Source: Pseudomonas sp. P818 (GTDB taxonomy: Bacteria > Pseudomonadota > Gammaproteobacteria > Pseudomonadales > Pseudomonadaceae). From it: a DNA stretch of 64,000 nt. Positions 16,587-26,884 of this stretch are shown piece by piece. The notes beneath the pieces are model-generated. The model searched no databases. It saw only the letters and a list, made by a program, of their open reading frames with translations, and was not told the origin of the DNA. The DNA lies in contig NZ_ATKM01000019.1 in assembly GCF_000418555.1 (NCBI RefSeq), positions 434,001-498,000 on the forward strand, in the 5' to 3' direction. Each line of letters opens with the position of its first letter. Position 1 is the stretch's first letter. Made by a program: the position numbers and the translations under genes.

Positions 16587-17807
16587 TTAATCCCGGACGT
16601 AAATGATTTCCGGGCCGTCGTCGTCTTCATCATCGAAGAAGTCGTCGTCTTCGTCGATATCGTCGACACTGCGCACGCCGGATTTACGCAGCGCACGCTG
16701 ATCGTCCAGCGCCTGCAGACGGGCGCGGGCCTCGTCCTCGATGCGCTGATCCAGCTCGGCCAACTCCTCGGCGAATACCGGGTCTTCGGCGATGCGTTCG
16801 GCACGCACTTCCAGGTAATGCATGATGTCGCGGCAGATGCGCTCGGTGCCGTCGCGGCTGATGGCCGACACCACGTAGACCGGGCCCTGCCAGCCCAGAC
16901 GGGCGACGATATCGGCCTTGCGCGCCTCGCGCTCGTCTTCCGGGATCTGGTCCATCTTGTTCAGCACCAGCCAGCGATCACGCTCGGCCAGCGCCGGGCT
17001 GAAGCGGCCCAGCTCGTCGATGATCACCTGCGCAGCCTCGGCCGGGTCGCTCTCGTCCAGCGGCGCCATGTCCACCAGGTGCAGCAACAGGCGGGTACGC
17101 GCCAGGTGCTTGAGGAAGCGAATGCCCAGACCGGCGCCTTCGGAAGCGCCCTCGATCAGACCGGGGATGTCGGCGACGACGAAGCTCTTGAAGCGGTCGA
17201 CGCTGACCACGCCCAGGTTCGGCACCAGGGTGGTGAAGGGGTAATCGGCGACTTTCGGCTTGGCCGCGGATACGGCGCGGATGAAGGTGCTCTTGCCGGC
17301 ATTGGGCAGGCCGAGCAGGCCGACGTCGGCCAGCACTTTCAACTCCAGCTTGAGATCACGCGACTCACCCGGTTTACCCGGCGTGGTCTGACGCGGCGCA
17401 CGGTTGGTGCTGGACTTGAAGCGGGTGTTGCCCAGGCCGTGCCAGCCGCCCTGGGCGACCATCAGGCGCTGGCCGGGCTTGACCAGATCGCCGATCACTT
17501 CCTGGGTCGCCACGTCTATCACCGTGGTGCCGACCGGTACCGGCAGGATCAGATCCTCGCCCTTGGCGCCGGTGCAGTCGGTGCTGCCGCCCTTCTCGCC
17601 GTTCTGCGCATGGAATTTGCGGGTATAGCGATAGTCGATCAGGGTGTTGAGGTTCTCGTCGGCCTCGAGGAATACCGAGCCGCCGTCGCCACCGTCACCG
17701 CCGTTGGGGCCACCCTTCTCGATGAACTTCTCACGGCGGAAGCTCATCATGCCGTTACCGCCGTCACCGGCTTTTACAAATATCGATACTTCGTCGACGA
17801 ATTTCAT
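16587..17807 (-). CDS. obgE: Obg-family GTPase (ribosome assembly/stress)
   Basis: 406 residues. The glycine-rich Obg fold (MKFVDEVSIFVKAGDGGNGM and GGDGGDGGSV) is followed by the G domain with the P-loop GLPNAGKSTFI (about 166), DIPGLIEGAS (G3), NKMD (G4) and SAISRDG (G5). The C-terminus is acidic (DDIDEDDDFFDDEDDD). Obg binds the 50S subunit and couples GTP levels to ribosome maturation and growth. Start at 17807 follows GGAGG; the open frame extends to 17858 without support. It follows rpmA with a terminator between. Confidence 0.96.
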   Translation of the reverse strand: MKFVDEVSIFVKAGDGGNGMMSFRREKFIEKGGPNGGDGGDGGSVFLEADENLNTLIDYRYTRKFHAQNGEKGGSTDCTGAKGEDLILPVPVGTTVIDVATQEVIGDLVKPGQRLMVAQGGWHGLGNTRFKSSTNRAPRQTTPGKPGESRDLKLELKVLADVGLLGLPNAGKSTFIRAVSAAKPKVADYPFTTLVPNLGVVSVDRFKSFVVADIPGLIEGASEGAGLGIRFLKHLARTRLLLHLVDMAPLDESDPAEAAQVIIDELGRFSPALAERDRWLVLNKMDQIPEDEREARKADIVARLGWQGPVYVVSAISRDGTERICRDIMHYLEVRAERIAEDPVFAEELAELDQRIEDEARARLQALDDQRALRKSGVRSVDDIDEDDDFFDDEDDDGPEIIYVRD

Positions 17808-17901
17808 GGATATGCCTCCCGCTTCATCTGCGGGCCAGGGGAACGCTTGCCGGATCATCCAGAGCTAGCGGATCTGGCAAGCGAACCAAAGATACACAAA
17901 C

Positions 17902-17932
17902 AAAAAAGCCCCGTCCTACGGACAGGGCTTTT
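17902..17932 (-). terminator. Terminator behind rplU-rpmA
   Basis: On the minus strand, AAAAGCCCTGTCC and GGACGGGGCTTTTTT form a stable stem with a T run, between rpmA and obgE. Confidence 0.85.
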
Positions 17933-17947
17933 CCAGCGCGTAGGCGA

Positions 17948-18205
17948 TTAGGCCTGAACGACGCTCACGTAGCGACGGCCGAAAGCGCCCTTCACTTCGA
18001 ACTTGACCACGCCTTCGATCTTGGCGAAGAGGGTGTGGTCCTTGCCCATGCCCACGCCGAAACCCGGGTGGAACTCGGTGCCGCGCTGACGAACGATGAT
18101 GTTACCGGCCTTGATGACCTGACCACCGTACATTTTCACGCCAAGGCGTTTACTTTCGGAATCGCGGCCGTTACGGGTAGAACCGCCAGCTTTTTTGTGT
18201 GCCAT
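17948..18205 (-). CDS. rpmA: 50S ribosomal protein L27
   Basis: 85 residues starting MAHKKAGGSTRNGRDSESKR, the L27 signature; the flexible N-terminus reaches the peptidyl-transferase centre. GGAG lies upstream. It is the second gene of the rplU-rpmA operon, 37 bases after rplU. Confidence 0.97.
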   Translation of the reverse strand: MAHKKAGGSTRNGRDSESKRLGVKMYGGQVIKAGNIIVRQRGTEFHPGFGVGMGKDHTLFAKIEGVVKFEVKGAFGRRYVSVVQA

Positions 18206-18242
18206 GAGTCAATACTCCTATAAAGGGATCGGGGCCGACGAA

Positions 18243-18554
18243 TCAGGCCTGGATACCGGTGATTTTGATCTCAGTGAACCACTGACGGTGGCCCTGACGC
18301 TTCATGTGGTGCTTACGACGGCGGAACTTGATGATGCGCACTTTGTCGTGACGGCCTTGCGAAACGACTTCGGCAACCACTTTAGCGCCGTCTACGACCG
18401 GAGCGCCGATCTTAACGTCGTCGCCATTGCCGATCAGCAGAACGCGATCGAAAGTCACGGCTTCGCCGGTAGCGACTTCGAGCTTCTCGATCTTGAGGAA
18501 TTCGCCTTCGGTGACTTTGTATTGCTTGCCACCAGTAACAATTACTGCGTACAT
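18243..18554 (-). CDS. rplU: 50S ribosomal protein L21
   Basis: 103 residues. It starts MYAVIVTGGKQYKVTEGE, the L21 signature, with the basic RNA-binding C-terminal part KVRIIKFRRRKHHMKRQGHR. First gene of rplU-rpmA, divergent from ispB; the 246-base gap should carry both promoters. Confidence 0.97.
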   Translation of the reverse strand: MYAVIVTGGKQYKVTEGEFLKIEKLEVATGEAVTFDRVLLIGNGDDVKIGAPVVDGAKVVAEVVSQGRHDKVRIIKFRRRKHHMKRQGHRQWFTEIKITGIQA

Positions 18555-18800
18555 GGTAAATCTCCGTTAATCCTGCTCACCCAGCGCTTTAGAAAAGTCG
18601 TTATTGGCTGGCATGGCTGCTCGGGGCCGGAAGTGACACCCTTGCAATTGCGTAAGGCAGGGAAATGCCCAGGGGGAAGTTCAGGGTGCGCGATTGTACG
18701 CAAGCGCCGAACGCTGCGCAAGGGCCACAGGCACTTGCCTTGACAGCCCCCACCCTGCCACCTAGCATGCCGCGCAACCTCAAAGGAGCACCAGTCGCCG

Positions 18801-19769
18801 ATGCAACCCCAGGCTTTCTACCGCGTGGCAGCGGACGATTTCACTGCCGTCGATGGCATCATTCGCCAGCAGGTGGTTTCCCGCGTGCCGCTGGTGGAAA
18901 AGATCGGCGACTATATCATCTCCGCTGGCGGCAAGCGCCTGCGCCCGCTGCTGGTACTGCTCAGCGGCCGCGCGCTGGGCTATCAGGCCGACGACCTGCG
19001 TCTGCTGGCCGCCACCATCGAGTTCCTGCACACCGCCACCCTGCTGCATGACGACGTGGTCGACATGTCCGACATGCGCCGTGGCCGCAGCACTGCCAAT
19101 GCCCAGTGGGGCAACGCACCGAGCGTGCTGGTGGGCGACTTCCTTTATTCGCGCTCGTTCGAAATGATGGTCGAGCTCGGCTCCATGCCGGTGATGAAGA
19201 TTCTCTCCCACGCCACCCGCGTCATCGCCGAAGGCGAAGTGCTGCAGCTGTCCAAGGTGCGCGACGCCAGCACCACGGAAGAGACCTACATGGAAGTCAT
19301 CCGCGGCAAGACTGCGATGCTGTTCGAGGCCTCCACCCATGCAGCAGCGGCCCTGGCTGGCGCCAACGAGGCGCAGCGCGAAGCCCTGCGCACCTTCGGC
19401 GACCACCTGGGCATCGCCTTCCAGCTGGTCGACGACCTGCTCGACTACAAGGGCGACGCAGCAGAGCTCGGCAAGAACGTCGGCGACGACCTGGCCGAAG
19501 GCAAACCCACCCTGCCGCTGATCTACACCATGCGTGAAGGCACGGAGGAGCAGGCTGCCCTGGTGCGCCGCGCGATCCAGAAAGGTGGCATCGAAGACCT
19601 GGAAAGCATCCGCGCCGCCGTGGATGCCGCTGGCGCTCTGGATTACACCGCACAACTCGCACGCGACTACGCCGAACGCGCGATCGCCTGCCTGGACGTA
19701 CTGCCGGCCGGCGAGTATCGCGACGCGCTGATCGAGCTGAGCCGCTTCGCCGTCGCACGCACACACTAA
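18801..19769 (+). CDS. ispB: Octaprenyl/polyprenyl diphosphate synthase
   Basis: 322 residues. Both aspartate-rich prenyltransferase motifs are present: DDVVDMSDMRRG (first, about 84) and FQLVDDLLDYKGD (second, about 210). The product makes the side chain of ubiquinone; in pseudomonads this is usually a nonaprenyl chain. Divergent from rplU, as in E. coli and P. aeruginosa. AAGGAG lies 11 bases upstream of the ATG. A REP pair begins three bases after the stop. Confidence 0.95.
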   Translation: MQPQAFYRVAADDFTAVDGIIRQQVVSRVPLVEKIGDYIISAGGKRLRPLLVLLSGRALGYQADDLRLLAATIEFLHTATLLHDDVVDMSDMRRGRSTANAQWGNAPSVLVGDFLYSRSFEMMVELGSMPVMKILSHATRVIAEGEVLQLSKVRDASTTEETYMEVIRGKTAMLFEASTHAAAALAGANEAQREALRTFGDHLGIAFQLVDDLLDYKGDAAELGKNVGDDLAEGKPTLPLIYTMREGTEEQAALVRRAIQKGGIEDLESIRAAVDAAGALDYTAQLARDYAERAIACLDVLPAGEYRDALIELSRFAVARTH

Positions 19770-19772
19770 GAA

Positions 19773-19837
19773 GTAGCCCGGATGCAATCCGGGAAAGCCT
19801 TACCCAAACGATTCGCCCCGGATTGCATCCGGGCTAC
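19773..19837. repeat. Inverted REP pair, GTAGCCCGGATGCAATCCGGG family
   Basis: GTAGCCCGGATGCAATCCGGG (19773-19793) and its inverse (19817-19837), 23 bases apart, directly behind ispB. The same family recurs at 38446 and 49274. GTAG at each outer end is the REP hallmark. Confidence 0.85.
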
Positions 19838-19867
19838 GGGTTCGCGATACACCGCGCCGCCACAAAC

Positions 19868-19897
19868 AAAAACGCCCCGAACCAGTCGGGGCGTTTT
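19868..19897. terminator. Terminator behind the FabG-like gene
   Basis: AAAAACGCCCCGA and TCGGGGCGTTTT form the stem. On the minus strand it ends the SDR gene. Confidence 0.8.
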
Positions 19898-19915
19898 GCG
19901 TTCAGGCGCAGCCGA

Positions 19916-20674
19916 TTACAGACGCAGGCCGCCGTCCAGCTCCAGAATGCGACCGGTGTAGTAGTCGTTTTCCAGGATGTAGGCCACCGAATGGGCAATC
20001 TCGGCCGGCTTGCCCATGCGCTTGAGCGGAATGCCGGAGGTCATCTTCTCCAGGGCTTCCGGCTTCATGCTGGCGGTCATCTCGGTTTCGATGAAGCCCG
20101 GCGCCACGCCCGCCACGCGAATGCCGTAGCGCGCCAGCTCCTTGGCCCAGACCACGGTGTCGGCAGCGACGCCGGCCTTGGCTGCGGAGTAGTTGGCCTG
20201 GCCCATGTTGCCGGCACGGGAAATGGAGGAAATGTTGACGATGGCGCCCTGGTTGCCCAGCTCGATCATCTTCGCCGCCACTTCACGGGTACAGAGGAAC
20301 ACGCCGGTCAGGTTGACGTCGATCACCGACTGCCACTGCGCCAGGCTCATCTTGGTCATCTCACCGTCCTTGACGCGGATGGTCAGACCATCGCGCAGGA
20401 TGCCGGCATTGTTGACCAGGCCGTTGATGGCGCCAAAGTCCTCGGCCACCTGGGCGACCATGTGGGTCACCTGCTCTTCATTGGCCACGTTGCACAGGTA
20501 GGCACGGGCGTCGCCACCAGCGGCCTTGCAGGCTGCCACGGCTTCATCGAGCTTTTCCTGGTTCAGATCGACCAGCGCCAGCCTGGCGCCCTTGGCCGCC
20601 AGGTACTCACCCATGGCGCGGCCCAGTCCCTGGCAGCCGCCAGTGATGATGATGACTTTGTCTTTCAGTTGCAT
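19916..20674 (-). CDS. SDR family oxidoreductase (FabG-like)
   Basis: 252 residues, Rossmann fold. The cofactor motif GGCQGLGRAMG replaces the classical TGxxxGxG with Cys at one position. NNAG, the catalytic Ser in NISSISRAGN and YSAAKAG (Tyr and Lys) follow. The body matches 3-oxoacyl-ACP reductases, including an NDYYTGRILELDGGLRL end. A likely role is reduction of a 3-ketoacyl-ACP or -CoA with NAD(P)H; it is not next to other fab genes, so the fatty-acid role is uncertain. GAGGGG precedes the ATG. Confidence 0.88.
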   Translation of the reverse strand: MQLKDKVIIITGGCQGLGRAMGEYLAAKGARLALVDLNQEKLDEAVAACKAAGGDARAYLCNVANEEQVTHMVAQVAEDFGAINGLVNNAGILRDGLTIRVKDGEMTKMSLAQWQSVIDVNLTGVFLCTREVAAKMIELGNQGAIVNISSISRAGNMGQANYSAAKAGVAADTVVWAKELARYGIRVAGVAPGFIETEMTASMKPEALEKMTSGIPLKRMGKPAEIAHSVAYILENDYYTGRILELDGGLRL

Positions 20675-20782
20675 CGCTTTATCCCCTCAAGGTGCAGCAT
20701 TTAGCGACCCCGCTGATGCCCGCTAACCGCTATGCTAGGGCGTCTGTCCGTTTCTGACGGATTCTTTGCGAGGAGTCATAAG

Positions 20783-21517
20783 GTGAGCGTGAAAGCCGGC
20801 AAGCATGCACGAGAATTGCTGCTCAAGGAATACCGTGGCGTGCTCAGCACCCACTCCAAGGCCATGCCGGGTTTCCCTTTCGGATCGGTGGTGCCCTACT
20901 GCCTGGATGCCGAGGGCCGGCCACTGATCCTGATCAGCCGCATCGCCCAGCACACCCATAATCTCGGGCAGGACGCCAAATGTTCGCTATTGGTTGGCGA
21001 ACGTGGCGCAGAGGATGTGCAGGCGGTCGGCCGCCTTACTTTGCTCGCCGAAGCACGACAGTTGCATGACGAGAGCGAAATCGAAGCGGCCGCACAACGT
21101 TATTACCGCTTTTTCCCACAATCGCGCGACTACCATCGGGCGCATGATTTCGATTTCTGGCGGCTGGAGCCGGTGCGCTGGCGTTTCATCGGCGGCTTCG
21201 GCGCCATTCACTGGCTCGACCAGGTGGCCTTGGCCAACCCCTTTGCGACAGACGGTAGCGAAGCGAGCATGGTCGAGCACATGAATGAAGATCACGCCAA
21301 GGCCATCGCCCATTACGTCGAACTGGCCGGCCTGCCGCAGCACGAACCGGCGCAGATGGTCGGTGTCGACAGAGAGGGCTTTCACCTGCGCATTGGCCAA
21401 AGCCTGCACTGGCTGGCTTTTCCAACATCCTGCAACAACCCGGGACAGGTGCGTGAAGCCCTGGTGATGCTGGCTCGCGCCGAGAGTTGGCCGACCGACG
21501 GCTTGGCTTCAGCTTGA
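20783..21517 (+). CDS. HugZ-like heme-utilisation protein (PNPOx-like fold)
   Basis: 244 residues. The N-terminal two-thirds is a pyridoxamine-phosphate-oxidase-like split barrel (MPGFPFGSVVPYCLD, SRIAQHTHNL, FWRLEPVRWRFIGGFG). The C-terminal DUF2470 part starts at about 165 (MVEHMNEDHAKAIAHYVELA), which in HugZ/HutZ proteins supplies a heme-binding histidine. Members degrade or handle heme. The start is GTG at 20783, eight bases after GAGGAG; the ATG at 20732 lies in the promoter region. No heme uptake genes are next to it. Confidence 0.82.
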   Translation: MSVKAGKHARELLLKEYRGVLSTHSKAMPGFPFGSVVPYCLDAEGRPLILISRIAQHTHNLGQDAKCSLLVGERGAEDVQAVGRLTLLAEARQLHDESEIEAAAQRYYRFFPQSRDYHRAHDFDFWRLEPVRWRFIGGFGAIHWLDQVALANPFATDGSEASMVEHMNEDHAKAIAHYVELAGLPQHEPAQMVGVDREGFHLRIGQSLHWLAFPTSCNNPGQVREALVMLARAESWPTDGLASA

Positions 21518-21582
21518 ATTCAGGCCACAACCCCATACTTAACTCCTACTGGAAGCTCGCTTCCGCCAAGGACCCTCTGAAA

Positions 21583-22032
21583 ATGCGCGCGTTTCTGTTT
21601 CTCTTTCTGCTCTTCCCGATCATCGAGCTGGCGTTACTGATCAAGGTCGGCAGCGCCATTGGCGTGTTGCCCACTCTGCTGTTGATCATCGGTACCGCGG
21701 TGCTTGGCAGTATCCTGCTGCGCGTCGCCGGGGTCGCAACCGCCTGGCGTGCCCGGGAAAAACTCTCGCGCGGCGAACTGCCCGAGCAGGAAATGCTCGA
21801 AGGCCTGCTGATCGCCGTCGGTGGTGGCCTGCTGCTGCTGCCGGGCTTCATCAGCGACATCTTCGGCGTGCTCTGCCTGATTCCCTTCACCCGTCGCCTG
21901 CTGGTTGGCAAGATTCGCCGCCGCGCCGAGGAACAGGCCCTGCGCCAGCGCGCCTTCTTCGATGACCAGGCTGCCCGCACCGGCAAGACCAACCCCAACG
22001 TCCTCGAAGGCGAGTACGAGCGTCGCGACTAA
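21583..22032 (+). CDS. fxsA: FxsA family membrane protein
   Basis: 149 residues. The N-terminus MRAFLFLFLLFPIIELALLI and the following GTAVLGSILLRVAG match FxsA (suppressor of F-exclusion of phage T7 in E. coli). Two or three membrane helices in the first 100 residues, then a charged tail (RRRAEEQALRQRAFFDDQ). Placement just upstream of groESL is the same as in E. coli. The ATG at 21583 has a weak, distant AAGGA; the open frame upstream overlaps the HugZ-like gene. Confidence 0.9.
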   Translation: MRAFLFLFLLFPIIELALLIKVGSAIGVLPTLLLIIGTAVLGSILLRVAGVATAWRAREKLSRGELPEQEMLEGLLIAVGGGLLLLPGFISDIFGVLCLIPFTRRLLVGKIRRRAEEQALRQRAFFDDQAARTGKTNPNVLEGEYERRD

Positions 22033-22043
22033 CTGCTGCACTG

Positions 22044-22064
22044 CGGGCGCCGACTTGCGGCGCC
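22044..22064 (+). terminator. Probable terminator hairpin behind fxsA
   Basis: GGGCGCCG and CGGCGCCC around ACTTG, followed by GTTCT. Stable stem but a short T tract. Confidence 0.5.
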
Positions 22065-22112
22065 CGTTCTCCCGCTGAGCCCCGCGCACGTAAAAAATTT
22101 ACGTCCCCCCCC

Positions 22113-22140
22113 CTTGAAATGCCCTTGCCCGCCCACATGT
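22113..22140 (+). promoter_or_regulatory. Sigma-32-type heat-shock promoter of groESL
   Basis: CTTGAAA at 22113-22119 and CCCACATGT at 22132-22140, 12 bases between, match the RpoH consensus CTTGAAA/CCCCATnT closely. It lies about 150 bases before groES. An AT-rich perfect palindrome (ACGTAAA-AAA-TTTACGT, 22088-22104) sits just upstream. Confidence 0.65.
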
Positions 22141-22288
22141 AGCAGTCACCGCAAGGTGCCTGCCCCTGAGGCAGTCCGACTTTCGCGGTACGCCCAGCGT
22201 GCCGCACCCGGCCTCGCCGGATTTTACAAACCCGCCGACCAAGCAAGAGTCGGCAAGTTGGCCATTCAATTGTTAGGAGAGATCGACA

Positions 22289-22582
22289 ATGAAGCTTCGT
22301 CCTCTGCATGACCGCGTCGTGATCCGTCGCAGCGAAGAAGAGACCAAAACCGCAGGCGGCATCGTGCTGCCGGGTTCGGCCGCCGAGAAGCCGAACCAGG
22401 GTGAAGTCGTTGCCGTCGGTACCGGTAAGGTTCTGGAAAACGGCGAAGTCCGTCCGCTGGCCGTCAAGGTCGGTGACAAGGTGGTATTCGGCCCCTACTC
22501 CGGCAGCAACACCGTCAAGGTCGACGGCGAAGACCTGCTGGTCATGGGCGAGAACGAAATCCTCGCTGTCATCGAAGCCTGA
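22289..22582 (+). CDS. groES: Co-chaperonin GroES
   Basis: 97 residues. MKLRPLHDRVVIRR opens the protein; the mobile loop EEETKTAGGIVLPGSAAEK (about 16-34) contacts GroEL. TAGGAGAG precedes the ATG. First gene of groESL, 49 bases before groEL, probably under the sigma-32-type promoter at 22113. Confidence 0.98.
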   Translation: MKLRPLHDRVVIRRSEEETKTAGGIVLPGSAAEKPNQGEVVAVGTGKVLENGEVRPLAVKVGDKVVFGPYSGSNTVKVDGEDLLVMGENEILAVIEA

Positions 22583-22631
22583 TTCCCACGAATCTCCGTT
22601 TAAACCTTCAAGAATTTGAGGACTGATCAAA

Positions 22632-24278
<1,647 letters not shown>

Positions 24279-24304
24279 GCCGACCGGCTCCCACGCAGTA
24301 CAAA

Positions 24305-24333
24305 GAACCCCGCGCTAGTCGCGGGGTTTTTTA
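24305..24333 (+). terminator. groESL terminator
   Basis: AACCCCGCG and CGCGGGGTT around CTAGT, then TTTTTATT. Confidence 0.9.
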
Positions 24334-24497
24334 TTGCCTGCGCAATAGCCAGGCGTAGCTATCGGACGCCGGCCATTGGTCATCTGGCCTGGACTCAGAA
24401 CCGCTGTTTGCCTATGGTTGGTCGCAACCTGAACGAATGCTGAACATTCACGCCGTCGTGTCAGGAAGATCTCAACAATAAAAAGAAGAACTCAGAT

Positions 24498-25202
24498 ATG
24501 GCCCTATGCAGCACGAGCGAGATCCCTCAGCAGGCATTCCAGCACTGGTGGCAACAGCAAGGCGATTGGGTCGAACAGCCCAATGTCCGCCGTGGTGGCG
24601 AAAGTGGCGTGCAGCGCCTACTGGATGAGACTGGCGTGCTCTACGCCAAGAAGCAGATCGGTCATATCTATCGCAGCCTGCTGCACCCACAAGGGCGTCC
24701 GACCGTACTGCGCGAGCGCAAAGCCCTGCAGGCCCTGCCCGCGCTGGGCGTCATGGTGCCGCGGATGATCTATTGCGGTATCGATTACGACCAGCAGCAG
24801 GGCTGGCGCGGCCTGTTGGTGACTGAAGCGCTGGAAGGCTTCGAAGACATCGAACGCTGGTATGCCCAGGGCGGCCGTGAAGCATGCGGCGAGGCAGTAC
24901 ATGCCCAGTTGCTGCAGATTGTCGGCGCGACGCTGGCGCGCATGCATCTTGGCCGCTGGCAGCATGGTTGCCTGTATGCCAAGCACATCTTCGTGCGTAT
25001 CGACGGCGAGACGCCACAGGTGGCCTTGCTCGACCTGGAAAAAAGTCGCCGCCGCCTGACCCGCGCCCAGGCCGCCCAGCATGACCTGCCGCAGCTACGC
25101 CGCCACAGTCCCTGGTCCGACACAGACTGGCAGCAATTGCTACAGGGCTATCGCCAGGTCTTCGCCGATGGCGCGAAAGCTCTCGGCACGGCTCTTGCCT
25201 GA
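24498..25202 (+). CDS. InaA-like lipopolysaccharide-kinase family protein
   Basis: 234 residues. A protein-kinase-like fold of the Kdo/WaaP/InaA type: a lysine-containing N-lobe (LYAKKQIGHIYRS), HLGRWQHGCLYAKHIFV in place of the catalytic loop (HGCLYAKHIF, about 158) and LLDLEKSRRR as the metal-binding Asp segment (about 180). InaA is known in Pseudomonas as a weak-acid-inducible protein; its substrate is unsettled. A purine-rich stretch precedes the ATG. Stand-alone. Confidence 0.8.
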   Translation: MALCSTSEIPQQAFQHWWQQQGDWVEQPNVRRGGESGVQRLLDETGVLYAKKQIGHIYRSLLHPQGRPTVLRERKALQALPALGVMVPRMIYCGIDYDQQQGWRGLLVTEALEGFEDIERWYAQGGREACGEAVHAQLLQIVGATLARMHLGRWQHGCLYAKHIFVRIDGETPQVALLDLEKSRRRLTRAQAAQHDLPQLRRHSPWSDTDWQQLLQGYRQVFADGAKALGTALA

Positions 25203-25558
25203 TCAACCGGCCGTCGGCTCGCTGGCCGACAGCCTTTCACCCGCGCCAACTCGCTCCACCGCTGTACCCCACCAGGAAGTGGCTCTACCTCGCGCCTTTG
25301 CGCCGGGTTACGAGATGAGCTGCAGGCAACTGCAACTGCCAGGGCCGGCTGTTACCAGGCACCGCAACAAGCACCTAAGGTTAGGTTAAGGCGTTACCTC
25401 ATCGTTGCTGAACCAACCGACAAGGCCCGTGTCCCAGCACAGCCCCGGCGGGTGCCAGCCATGCTCGATGACCATTCGTCGCACCAGGCAACGACCAGGC
25501 GATTGGTGATCTAGGTTTAGCAAACAGCGTTTGGCAGCGCTTTCAAGGGGTTAGCAAA
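25203..25558. other. Gene-free stretch
   Basis: 356 bases between the InaA-like gene and a small exported-protein gene. There is no clear terminator, tRNA or conserved element. A short frame in the first part lacks a ribosome site and is not accepted. It may hold the promoter of the next gene. Confidence 0.5.
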
Positions 25559-25795
25559 ATGAAACTAGAAATAGCACGAGGTTTGTTCCTCGGCCTCGCC
25601 CTCAGCGTAACGGCAATCGCTGCGGCAGCCTGGCAGGAGCCCGGCCCACGCATAGTGGAAGCGCGCGACTGCTCCTCCACCGAACCCTGCCCGACGGCAC
25701 CCTTGCGCAAACAGGTACAGCCCGCTGTGAAGCCGGATGCCAACCTGCTGGTGCTGATGTTCGGCCTGAGCGGCGCGATGAAAGGCGAACATTAA
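25559..25795 (+). CDS. Small exported or membrane-anchored protein
   Basis: 78 residues. An N-terminal hydrophobic stretch (about 7-24, GLFLGLALSVTAIAAAAW) acts as signal or anchor, followed by DCSSTEPCPTAP with a cysteine pair and a second hydrophobic run (NLLVLMFGLSGAM) near the end. AAGGGG lies eight bases before the ATG. No family recognised; the two-cysteine loop between two hydrophobic ends is its main feature. Confidence 0.55.
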   Translation: MKLEIARGLFLGLALSVTAIAAAAWQEPGPRIVEARDCSSTEPCPTAPLRKQVQPAVKPDANLLVLMFGLSGAMKGEH

Positions 25796-26069
25796 CCCTT
25801 CACGCCCTTCCCTCCTGGCGCGCCACCCAGCATCGGCGGGTGGCCCGGCCAAGACCTGCCTCGTGGCATGGCCCCACCTGCACCGCCAGCAGGTAGCTCC
25901 TCGCTTCCCTTTACGCCAGCGAAGCGCCCGTATAGTGGCGTTTTAGAGCGGCTCATTCAGTTTTGTTTAAGTAAGAATCCTTATCGTTGCAGCGGAAGTG
26001 ACCGATTGGTCACAGGCGTTTGGTCAGCAGTCGAGAACGTCACTCATGAAAATGACAGGAGATGCAACG

Positions 26070-26801
26070 ATGAACTCAACCGCTTCCCGAACCGGTACCC
26101 CACTGCGCCCCGTAGCCAAGGACCAGGCCGAGCAAGCCCTGCACCAACTGGTACAGGGCTTTCGCCGTTTTCGGCAGGACGTCTACCCGCAGCAACAGGC
26201 ACTATTCAAGCGCCTGGCATCGGCCCAGGCCCCCAGCGCCATGTTCATCACCTGCGCCGACTCGCGCATCGTCCCCGAGCTGATTACCCAGAGCGACCCC
26301 GGCACCCTGTTCGTCACCCGCAACGTAGGTAACGTGGTGCCGCCCTATGGGCAGATGAACGGTGGCGTTTCCACCGCCATCGAGTACGCAGTGCTGGCCC
26401 TCGGCGTGCAGCACATCATCGTGTGTGGCCACTCCGACTGTGGCGCGATGAAGGCCGTGCTCAACCCCGCCAGCCTCGATGGCATGCCCACCGTGCGCGC
26501 CTGGCTGCGTCATGCCGAAGTGGCGCGCAGCGTGGTGGCGGACAACTGCAACTGCGGCAGTTCGCACGAAACCCTCGGCGTGCTGACCGAGGAAAACGTG
26601 GTGGCCCAGCTCGACCACCTGCGCACCCACCCTTCCGTCGCCGCGCGCCTGGCCAGTGGTCAGCTGCAGATTCATGGCTGGGTCTACGACATCGACAGTG
26701 GTGGCATCCGCGCCTACGACGCCGCCTCGGGCAACTTCCTCCCGCTCGACGGTGACGAGCAGCCCTGCGCCACCCCGCAACCCCGTTACGCCAGCGCCTG
26801 A
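26070..26801 (+). CDS. Beta-class carbonic anhydrase
   Basis: 243 residues. Zinc ligands and catalytic dyad are visible: CADSR (about 62), then HSDCG (about 121); TRNVGNVVPPYG lies between. The enzyme interconverts CO2 and bicarbonate. The ATG at 26070 follows AGGAGATGCAACG; the frame is open to 25998 without support. Directly followed, after 83 bases, by a SulP anion transporter, which suggests joint handling of bicarbonate. Unusually, a short cysteine cluster (NCNCGSS) sits near residue 157. Confidence 0.93.
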   Translation: MNSTASRTGTPLRPVAKDQAEQALHQLVQGFRRFRQDVYPQQQALFKRLASAQAPSAMFITCADSRIVPELITQSDPGTLFVTRNVGNVVPPYGQMNGGVSTAIEYAVLALGVQHIIVCGHSDCGAMKAVLNPASLDGMPTVRAWLRHAEVARSVVADNCNCGSSHETLGVLTEENVVAQLDHLRTHPSVAARLASGQLQIHGWVYDIDSGGIRAYDAASGNFLPLDGDEQPCATPQPRYASA

Positions 26802-26884
26802 CCCATACATTTCCCCGAGCCTGCCTCCATGAATGAAGGCGGGCACGGGCTGCTTTTGCCCGCAAGTCGGGCCAGGAGATCCCC

